Source: an uncultured Candidatus Melainabacteria bacterium (GTDB lineage Bacteria; Cyanobacteriota; Vampirovibrionia; Gastranaerophilales; Gastranaerophilaceae). Taken from it: 35,887 nt of DNA. The stretch lies in the NCBI GenBank assembly GCA_934757255.1, contig CAKVLL010000018.1:1-35887 (forward strand). Direction: 5' to 3'. The notes below the pieces were generated by a model that searched no databases, was not told where the DNA came from, and was given only the letters and a program-made list of their open reading frames with translations. A program made the position numbers and the translations under genes. This document shows positions 30,793 through 35,887 of the stretch, piece after piece (positions within the stretch are counted from its first letter, which is position 1; each line of letters starts with the position of its first letter).

Positions 30793-31959
30793 TTAAGAAG
30801 GGTTAGGACATATTAAAGAGTCAAACAACCACATGCCTTTAAGTTTGTCTATTTCATTCAAAGACAGTTTTAAGATTCTTGCACAGTCATTTTCATTAAT
30901 TAGTTTCCTTAAGAATGCTTGTTTGACCAAATCTGCTATACCTCTACCATAGTAAAATGTACTTGATAAGGATTGTAATTCTTTTATATTTTCATTCATT
31001 GGTAACATTTCATCTTTTTTACCTAATGTTACACCATATTTTTTTCGGTACTCTTCTCTAAATACATTCCAAACATTAAACTGCGATTCTTTTTTCATTC
31101 CCTTAATTATTTCGGATAAACGGTATAAGACGACCTGATAACTTACCCCAAATGTTTGTTTAATTTTTATAACTTTATCAACAAAGTCACAATTATCATA
31201 TTTACACCATTCATTAATAAAAGATTTATATGGCATTAAAAAATATGAAGCAAAACGATTAGCTTCACTTTCCTCTACATTATCTTCATCGGTTATATTT
31301 TCTTGATAAGATTTTTCATGTAATAATATATGTCCCAATTCATGGGCTACAGTAAATTTACGTCTTTCTATTGAAATTTTATTCCAAGTATTTACAACAA
31401 TTGCCCTATCGTCTTTATTGTCTAATAAAGATAATCCAAAAAAACTATCTGAAAAAAATTCTTTAGCATAGATTTTAATTCCTGCCCGTGATTCAATTAA
31501 ACTACAAATATCTCTTATAGGTTCATCTTGAGATATTTTCATTTCTTTCCTAGCTAATTCCGCCATTTTAATAGGGTCAGTAGTTGTTCCGACAAGTGAA
31601 CTAAGTTGATAAGTATATTTATCTTCTTGCTTTAACAATAAAAGTAAATTGTTAAATTCTTTAAGCCAATTTGCTACCGTATAAATGATCTCTTCTCTTT
31701 TTCTAATATTCTTGTCTTCTGACAAGGCTCTAAATCGAACTGCTTTTATAGTATTCTCAGGAGTTTCCCAGAATACACCCGGATTAACATTAAAAAGTTT
31801 TGCTAATTTGTCAAGCGTGGGTGTACTCGGTATAGATTCTCCGCTTTCAATATTCCTATAAGCTAATAATGATATTCCTATTTTTTCCGCAACAGTTGAT
31901 TGTGTCATGCCATTAGAAACTCGCAATCTTAAAAGATTGCTTTTAATATTTTCTTTCAT
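30793..31959 (-). CDS. Xre-ImmA/IrrE metallopeptidase regulator
   Basis: 388 aa combining an N-terminal HTH (RLRVSNGMTQSTVAEKIGI, YRNIESGESIPSTPTL; ~12-65) with an ImmA/IrrE (M78/DUF955) zinc protease: KFTVAHELGHILLHE gives HELGH at ~206-210, and ESEANRFASYFLMP supplies the third metal ligand. Such proteins cleave or sense repressors in response to damage or infection and often control mobile elements and toxin systems. ATG at 31957-31959 follows AAAGGTG. It is divergent from 32131; a TACATATGTA palindrome (32046-32055) and repeated ATATGTAAT lie between as likely operators. Confidence 0.92.
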   Translation of the reverse strand: MKENIKSNLLRLRVSNGMTQSTVAEKIGISLLAYRNIESGESIPSTPTLDKLAKLFNVNPGVFWETPENTIKAVRFRALSEDKNIRKREEIIYTVANWLKEFNNLLLLLKQEDKYTYQLSSLVGTTTDPIKMAELARKEMKISQDEPIRDICSLIESRAGIKIYAKEFFSDSFFGLSLLDNKDDRAIVVNTWNKISIERRKFTVAHELGHILLHEKSYQENITDEDNVEESEANRFASYFLMPYKSFINEWCKYDNCDFVDKVIKIKQTFGVSYQVVLYRLSEIIKGMKKESQFNVWNVFREEYRKKYGVTLGKKDEMLPMNENIKELQSLSSTFYYGRGIADLVKQAFLRKLINENDCARILKLSLNEIDKLKGMWLFDSLICPNPS

Positions 31960-32045
31960 CAAACACCTTTCCTCTTGTACAGTTTAAAGAGTAGCATATT
32001 AGAAACAAAAACGCAAGCGCAATATGTAATTTTCTTTATTATGAA

Positions 32046-32091
32046 TACATATGTAATGCAACTTGCAAAAAATTCAAATGCATAATATGAT
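32046..32091 (+). promoter_or_regulatory. Promoter for the 32131 gene with palindromic operator
   Basis: TTGCAA (32063-32068), 17 bp, TATGAT (32086-32091). The 10-bp palindrome TACATATGTA at 32046-32055 abuts the -35, and ATATGTAAT recurs at about 32021-32029, fitting control by the divergent Xre-ImmA protein. Confidence 0.55.
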
Positions 32092-32111
32092 TATAACCAC
32101 AAGGAGGAGGA

Positions 32112-32141
32112 ATGAGAAAGGATTCCTTAAATGACTTATAA
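32112..32141 (+). CDS. Possible 9-aa leader peptide
   Basis: ATG at 32112 follows directly on AAGGAGGAGG, by far the strongest ribosome site here, and encodes MRKDSLNDL; its stop overlaps the start region of the 81-aa gene (ATG 32131). The spacing from the site is tight (about 1-4 nt), so the site may instead serve the 32131 start indirectly through coupling. Confidence 0.3.
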   Translation: MRKDSLNDL

Positions 32142-32376
32142 ACAAAAGACAGATATTAGAGCTTTAGAGGATGTGGTCGAAATTCTTGTTCGTAAAATAC
32201 GTAAAGAGCGCAATAAACAGGAGAATAGGACAATGCAAAAAATACGTTTTGTCCAAGAAGAGGATGACGGCAAGCTTTACATGATTACTAATTATCGTAA
32301 AGTTAATGGTGTCATTATTTTCTCTAAAACTGGGAAATGTTGGAAATTTCCATTGAAAAAGAAACGTGCTGCATAA
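32131..32376 (+). CDS. Hypothetical basic protein, 81 aa
   Basis: Not recognised. Helical N-terminal half rich in Arg/Lys/Glu (EDVVEILVRKIRKERNKQEN), then a strand-like segment KLYMITNYRKVNGVIIFSKT and a basic tail KKKRAA, which would suit nucleic-acid binding. AAAGGA lies 8 nt before the ATG, and the very strong AAGGAGGAGG is further upstream on a nine-codon leader frame. It is transcribed from the promoter at 32063 and followed by a GC hairpin. Confidence 0.6.
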   Translation: MTYKQKTDIRALEDVVEILVRKIRKERNKQENRTMQKIRFVQEEDDGKLYMITNYRKVNGVIIFSKTGKCWKFPLKKKRAA

Positions 32377-32401
32377 AAGCAACACGCATTTAATTTCTAT
32401 T

Positions 32402-32427
32402 CTTAGGGGGCTTTGCCCCCTTCTCTT
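32402..32427 (+). terminator. Terminator after the 81-aa gene
   Basis: GGGGGC-TTT-GCCCCC, a 6-bp pure GC stem, followed by TTCTCTT; the U-tract is interrupted. It is 26 bp after the stop. Confidence 0.65.
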
Positions 32428-32512
32428 AAAAATATTATTACACACATTCATATCCATGACAAGTGGAAGTTTGCTTTTCATGAAGGAATGTAAATAGTTT
32501 TTAAGGGATGTG

Positions 32513-32539
32513 GTAACAAAGTAAAGCGAGCTTTGTTAC
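32513..32539 (+). promoter_or_regulatory. Stem-loop in the leader of the DUF2188 gene
   Basis: GTAACAAAG (32513-32521) pairs perfectly with CTTTGTTAC (32531-32539) over 9 bp around TAAAGCGAG, 33 bp before the ATG. No U-tract follows, so an operator or mRNA structure is likelier than a terminator. Confidence 0.45.
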
Positions 32540-32571
32540 TAGTGTAAAGTCGCTACAGGAGATTTTGTAAA

Positions 32572-32793
32572 ATGACAAATCAACATATTACGCCACATCC
32601 AGAAGGTGGATGGCAAGTTAAAGCAGCCGGAGCATCAAGAGCAACGGTTAGAACAGATACCCAACAACAAGCCTACAATATTGGCAGACAAATTGCAATC
32701 AATCAAAATTCTGAATTGTTTGTTCATAATACACAAGGACAAATCCGGCAAAGAAATTCTTATGGGAATGATCCATTTCCTCCAAGAGGATAG
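32572..32793 (+). CDS. DUF2188 protein, 73 aa
   Basis: A nearly exact DUF2188 pattern: HPEGGWQVKAAGASRA, then DTQQQAYNIGRQIAINQNSE, LFVHNTQGQIRQRNSYGNDP and the terminal FPPRG. The fold is a small alpha/beta unit of unknown activity, common on mobile elements and in stress-linked loci. CAGGAG precedes the ATG. A strong terminator follows the stop by 2 bp, so it is a single-gene unit. Confidence 0.88.
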   Translation: MTNQHITPHPEGGWQVKAAGASRATVRTDTQQQAYNIGRQIAINQNSELFVHNTQGQIRQRNSYGNDPFPPRG

Positions 32794-32795
32794 TT

Positions 32796-32824
32796 TAAGA
32801 GGGGGCTTCCCCCTCTTATTTTAT
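32796..32824 (+). terminator. Terminator of the DUF2188 gene
   Basis: TAAGAGGGGG and CCCCCTCTTA form a perfect 10-bp stem with a CTT loop, followed by TTTTAT. Confidence 0.88.
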
Positions 32825-32906
32825 GTTAATGAAATAAATTTTGATTCTAATATTTTCCATCATTATTACATAACACTTTTAGCCACTATATTTTTTGGGG
32901 CATAAA

Positions 32907-32984
32907 ATTTTTTAACATCCAAATCTAAAAAATGTAGCTTTCTGAGATACTTAAATCCCATATCATTAAACTATTTTGGTTATT
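32907..32984. repeat. 78-bp diverged direct repeat, copy B
   Basis: Gap-free counterpart of 23325-23402, both containing AATCTAAAAAATGTAG and ending ATTTTGG-T-ATT. It lies between the DUF2188 terminator and the GIY-YIG gene. Confidence 0.6.
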
Positions 32985-33005
32985 AATAACATCTTATGCT
33001 ATAAT
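32976..33005 (+). promoter_or_regulatory. Promoter of the GIY-YIG gene
   Basis: TTGGTT (32976-32981), 18 bp, TATAAT (33000-33005) with the extended TGC in front. Confidence 0.5.
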
Positions 33006-33038
33006 AAACTTGTTTAAAAATATTTTGGAGTTTTTAAT

Positions 33039-33655
33039 ATGACTGAAAAGTGTGAGATTGTATATGTATTAGCAAACAAAGCTATGCCTGATTTGATTAA
33101 AATTGGTAAGACGCAAAGAAAAGATTTGCAAGCAAGAATGTCAGAATTGTATTCTACAGGTGTGCCATTTCCGTTTGAATGTCTTTGGGCTGGTGAAGTC
33201 AGAGATTGTACACACATTGAAAAATTATTCACAATGCCTTTGTTGACAAAAGGGTGAATATGAAACGTGAATTTTTCAAGTTAGATGCAGAACAAGTTAT
33301 TCCGCTATTAAAAGAATTTGCAATAAGAGAAATAACATCTGATGTTGAAACAGCATTAACTAAAAACGTATCAACTGTGGAACAAGAAGCTGCCAAGCAT
33401 TTTCATCGTCCACAACTGAATTTTGAAGAAATGAATATTCCAAAAGGAGCAAAATTAATATTTACGAAAGACAAAAATGTTTGCGTTGAAATTGTTGATT
33501 CAAAAAAAGTTTTGTTTGAAGATGAAGAATATTCATTGACTTCATTAACACGAAAATTGTTAGATTTATCATATAATATTCAACCTACGAGGTATTGGTT
33601 ATATGAAGGAAAAAATCTTAAAGATATCTATGAAGAAACTTATGCAAGTGTTTAA
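33039..33655 (+). pseudogene. GIY-YIG nuclease (T5orf172/MUG113 type) split by a frameshift
   Basis: The first frame gives IVYVLANKAMPDLIKIGKTQ and MSELYSTGVPFPFECLWAGE, the GIY-YIG core. It runs into a stop at 33255-33257. The next frame, entered near 33230, continues HNAFVDKRVNMKREFFKLDA, the conserved end of the same domain. It then reads into a C-terminal beta domain (IPKGAKLIFTKDKNVCVEIV, RYWLYEGKNLKDIYEETY) common in these nucleases. Loss of one base in TTATTCACAATG (an expected TTC-CAC) explains it. Whole protein would be ~205 aa. Either a recent pseudogene, a sequencing error, or two separately translated halves. Confidence 0.82.
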
Positions 33656-33657
33656 AA

Positions 33658-34317
33658 ATGATAGAAATCTTAGAAATTAAAAGTAAATTATTAGAGAGGA
33701 ATAATTTGGTATATAGAACTCAGCTAGATGTTTTTAAAGAAGAACCTCATACAAACGTCGAGTGGTTTAATATCGCCTTAACAAATATGGTGCATTCTAA
33801 TATTGCTGCTTTTATAAAAATGATGGAAGATGAAAACTTTTTTATGGCAAGAGCCATAATAAGAATGCAATTAAATTGCTTAATGAGGCTTTTTTCAATT
33901 TTTATTATTCAACCAAAAGTAACTTGGATAGAAAGGATATTATTTTCTGAAGATTGTTGGAAAAGTAAAATTACAAAAAATTCCAAAAATATTTCAATAA
34001 CAGATTCTTTTTTATGTGAGGAATTGCAAAATAATAAAATACTACCAAGTGCAAAAGATTTATACAAAAAATATAGTAAATTCATACATCCATCAAATTT
34101 TCACTTTAATGAAGCTGTGGAAAAATGGTATAATCATAATAATTCTATTGAATGGGCAACAAAAATTAATATTACAGGAAAATCAAGACTGTCAAAAGAA
34201 GAAATTATCATTTGCTATGAACACATGATAAAAATAACCGATAAAATTATTGAATATATGAAACAAACAAAACAACAAAACTCGTTTCCTAAGTATCGAT
34301 TAGCTACAAAAATCTAA
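33658..34317 (+). CDS. HEPN-like hypothetical protein, 219 aa
   Basis: Wholly helical and soluble. ALTNMVHSNIAAFIKMMEDE, FFMARAIIRMQLNCLMRLFS and LYKKYSKFIHPSNFHFNEAV recall DUF5677-like and other HEPN-type proteins in which helices near an H-x-S end pack around a bound nucleic acid; I hold this loosely. It starts 2 bp after the GIY-YIG stop, so it is co-transcribed with that gene. No catalytic R-x4-H is clear, so it may be inactive or of another family. Confidence 0.6.
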   Translation: MIEILEIKSKLLERNNLVYRTQLDVFKEEPHTNVEWFNIALTNMVHSNIAAFIKMMEDENFFMARAIIRMQLNCLMRLFSIFIIQPKVTWIERILFSEDCWKSKITKNSKNISITDSFLCEELQNNKILPSAKDLYKKYSKFIHPSNFHFNEAVEKWYNHNNSIEWATKINITGKSRLSKEEIIICYEHMIKITDKIIEYMKQTKQQNSFPKYRLATKI

Positions 34318-34406
34318 AAAATTTTTGAATGGAATTAAAAAGCTTGAATTTTAAATCTAAATCATAAGTGAACAACTATTTTTAATAAATTTCTAGTTTT
34401 AAACTT

Positions 34407-34481
34407 ATGCAAGCGTTTAAGAATATCAAGTCAGATGTTGAACTTATACCGTTTTTTAGTGAAATATTAAAAAATAATTAA
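34407..34481 (+). other. 24-codon fragment with a partial copy of the GIY-YIG gene end
   Basis: ACTTATGCAAGCGTTTAAGA repeats, with few changes, the end of the GIY-YIG gene (33636-33655) and the first bases after it. A 24-codon frame opens at its ATG, but no ribosome site precedes it. Probably a duplicated scrap. The rest of the 34318-34637 gap shows nothing I can interpret. Confidence 0.35.
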
Positions 34482-34637
34482 TTTTTCAGAACTTTTTTAA
34501 AATTTGAGCAATAATACAGATAGTGGATTTACCCACAACCAACTTACAAATCTCTAAATATTTGTTTTGTTAAATAGGGATATAAAATTAAAAATAACTT
34601 TATTTCTTGCCCAATTTTTAACAGGGGAGTAATATAA

Positions 34638-34670
34638 ATGTTACACATAAAATTTATTTTACTATTTTAG
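34638..34670 (+). CDS. Possible 10-aa leader peptide
   Basis: GGGGAG sits 9 nt before an ATG that opens MLHIKFILLF and a TAG stop, 31 bp ahead of the 73-aa gene. The hydrophobic decapeptide with a good ribosome site could be a regulatory leader; chance is also possible. Confidence 0.3.
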   Translation: MLHIKFILLF

Positions 34671-34701
34671 GTCAATAGTTTTAGCGAAGGAGCTTTATTG
34701 C

Positions 34702-34923
34702 ATGAAGAAAGATTTAAAAATTGAGATTCCTACTGATTATGCAGAAAAATGTACAACGACAAAATCATTAAAAATACTTAGTTTTGGGAAACAAAAAGTA
34801 ATTATTTCCGATGAGGAGTTTTCCCGATTAGAAACGTTATATAAGCATTATGTCAATACTTTTGGTGTAGAAATAGGTTTTGTCAATTATATTCTTAGGA
34901 TGGTGCCGGAATGGAGTTTGTAA
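34702..34923 (+). CDS. Hypothetical protein, 73 aa, coupled to ParB-methyltransferase
   Basis: Not recognised. Soluble, with a possible HTH-like helical end (VIISDEEFSRLETLYKHYVN). GAAGGAG lies ahead of the ATG. Its last 13 bp overlap the start of the ParB-methyltransferase gene, so the two are made together and it may be an accessory or specificity subunit. This is inferred from coupling. Confidence 0.6.
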   Translation: MKKDLKIEIPTDYAEKCTTTKSLKILSFGKQKVIISDEEFSRLETLYKHYVNTFGVEIGFVNYILRMVPEWSL

Positions 34924-35887
34924 AAAATTTTCCAGTTGCAGATTTAACTGTTGCAGACTATAATCCAAGGGTTATTAATAAAAATTCTTTTAAAAAATTA
35001 AAACAAAGCATTCTAATGTTTGGAATTATCAAGCCTTTAATAATAAATGGTGATAATAATGTTTTAATCGCAGGACATCAAAGAACAAAGGCATTGCAAG
35101 ACTTAAGAATCAAGTATGTTCCTGTTATTAAACTTCAAAATATTGCCAAATCTGATGAAATTATGTTTAACCTTTTTCATAATTCTATAGAAACCAATGG
35201 TTCCAAAGTAGGTTTAAGCATAGTTTCTAATATTCCTTTTGGATATAGTTTTGTTGATTTTCACTTTATAAATTTACGTAAAAACTCTAATCCAATTGCC
35301 GTGAAAGAAATTAGTAAACTTATTATCAAATATGGAACTTGGGGGAATGTAATTTGCGATGAAAACGGTGTTATTATTAAAAATTCAGAATATGCAATTG
35401 CCTGTAAGTTGTTAGAAAAACCTCTTTTAGTTTATAAAATGAAAAATAATGAAATTGCAAATCTTAAAAAATATTTACAAGAAGATTATGGAAAATATTA
35501 CTTTAATAATCTAAAAATAAAGGATTATAATCAAACTTTCTGTCAAATGCATAGACTTTGCGGTGAAAAAGGGCTAAAATCAACAACATATACAAAATAC
35601 ATTTTGCCGATTTTAGATAAAAAAACTAGAATTTTGGATTTTGGTGCTGGAAAATGCTCTTATCCAAATAAGTTAAGACAAGAAGGTTATCAAATCTATA
35701 TGTATGAACCTTTTTACAGACAAGAAAAAATTAATTCATTTGATATCAGTAAAATAGTTTCCTTTATTGAGGAAATTAAAAATGATATTTCTAAAAATGG
35801 ATTATATGATATCGTTATTTTAGATAGTGTCTTAAATTCTATAACAAGTCTTGAAATGCAACATAATGTTTTACTAGCTTGTAACTC
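34911..35887 (+). CDS. ParB/sulfiredoxin-domain methyltransferase fusion (3' end outside window)
   Basis: Open from the ATG at 34911 to the window edge (325 codons). N-terminal ParB-like nuclease domain (~5-75): VADLTVADYNPRVI, FGIIKPLIIN and AGHQRTKAL with the family's G-x-R-x-x-A box (55-61). Middle ~80-235 unassigned. From ~240, ILDFGAGKCSYPNKLRQEG is motif I of an S-adenosylmethionine methyltransferase, followed by the acidic YEPF. Such fusions occur in phages and elements, where they modify DNA or small molecules. AGGA lies ~8 nt before the ATG, inside the preceding gene. Confidence 0.8.
   Translation, partial: MEFVKNFPVADLTVADYNPRVINKNSFKKLKQSILMFGIIKPLIINGDNNVLIAGHQRTKALQDLRIKYVPVIKLQNIAKSDEIMFNLFHNSIETNGSKVGLSIVSNIPFGYSFVDFHFINLRKNSNPIAVKEISKLIIKYGTWGNVICDENGVIIKNSEYAIACKLLEKPLLVYKMKNNEIANLKKYLQEDYGKYYFNNLKIKDYNQTFCQMHRLCGEKGLKSTTYTKYILPILDKKTRILDFGAGKCSYPNKLRQEGYQIYMYEPFYRQEKINSFDISKIVSFIEEIKNDISKNGLYDIVILDSVLNSITSLEMQHNVLLACN

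Noticed and set aside
1..35887. CRISPR array or cas genes
   Set aside because: No regularly spaced short repeats and no Cas motifs were seen.

Overview
The window is AT-rich bacterial DNA. I infer a gut cyanobacterial relative of the Gastranaerophilales (Vampirovibrionia, formerly Melainabacteria) for three reasons: the flagellar genes, the low GC, and small proteins carrying an N-terminal SPNFGAK or PTFCAR tag, which I associate with that order. This assignment rests on gene content, not on a marker-gene tree.

Layout. (1) 1-2080: minus-strand flagellar operon fliJ-fliK-flgD (flgD runs off the left edge). (2) 2081-6530: small chromosomal genes (an Xre regulator with a divergent 72-aa gene, a possible RNase-fold toxin, a lipoprotein, an NFGA-tagged protein, a transglutaminase-like Cys/His/Asp protein) separated by three families of palindromic repeats and one structured RNA. 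(3) 6659-6734: tRNA-Ala(UGC) with its terminator. (4) 6727-23493: an integrated element bounded by a perfect 67-bp direct repeat that duplicates the tRNA 3' end and its terminator; the repeats are exactly 16,700 bp apart. It carries two large serine recombinases, a P-loop helicase-like ATPase, an SSB-like protein, a winged-helix regulator, and defence-like cargo: a five-gene operon with a Ycf46-like AAA+ ATPase and a membrane protein under a divergent Xre regulator, an Abi_2 (AbiD/AbiF, HEPN) gene and a KAP-family NTPase. (5) 23506-28588: a broken DUF1643 gene and a three-gene surface-glycan cluster (two GT2 glycosyltransferases and an FrhB/pyruvyltransferase fusion). (6) 28745-35887: a second accessory region with an Xre gene beside a near-identical copy of a 171-aa gene from the element, a DUF3644 HEPN protein, an Xre-ImmA/IrrE metallopeptidase, DUF2188, a frameshifted GIY-YIG nuclease, a HEPN-like protein and a ParB-methyltransferase fusion cut by the right edge.

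Three things deserve most attention. First, the 14272-18725 operon looks like a self-contained AAA+/membrane system under its own Xre control, and I know no named system matching it. Second, two small structured RNAs (3103-3190 plus, 30638-30729 minus) share a design: each has its own promoter, a closing helix starting at the predicted transcription start, a GGUAAA-(UCUC hairpin)-UAGG order and a U-tract. Each also runs convergently into, and overlaps by about 10 nt, the end of a suspected RNA-targeting toxin gene. Third, a convergent Xre/171-aa gene pair occurs twice, with the 171-aa genes almost identical and the regulators clearly different.

All family calls come from reading motifs; no searches were run.
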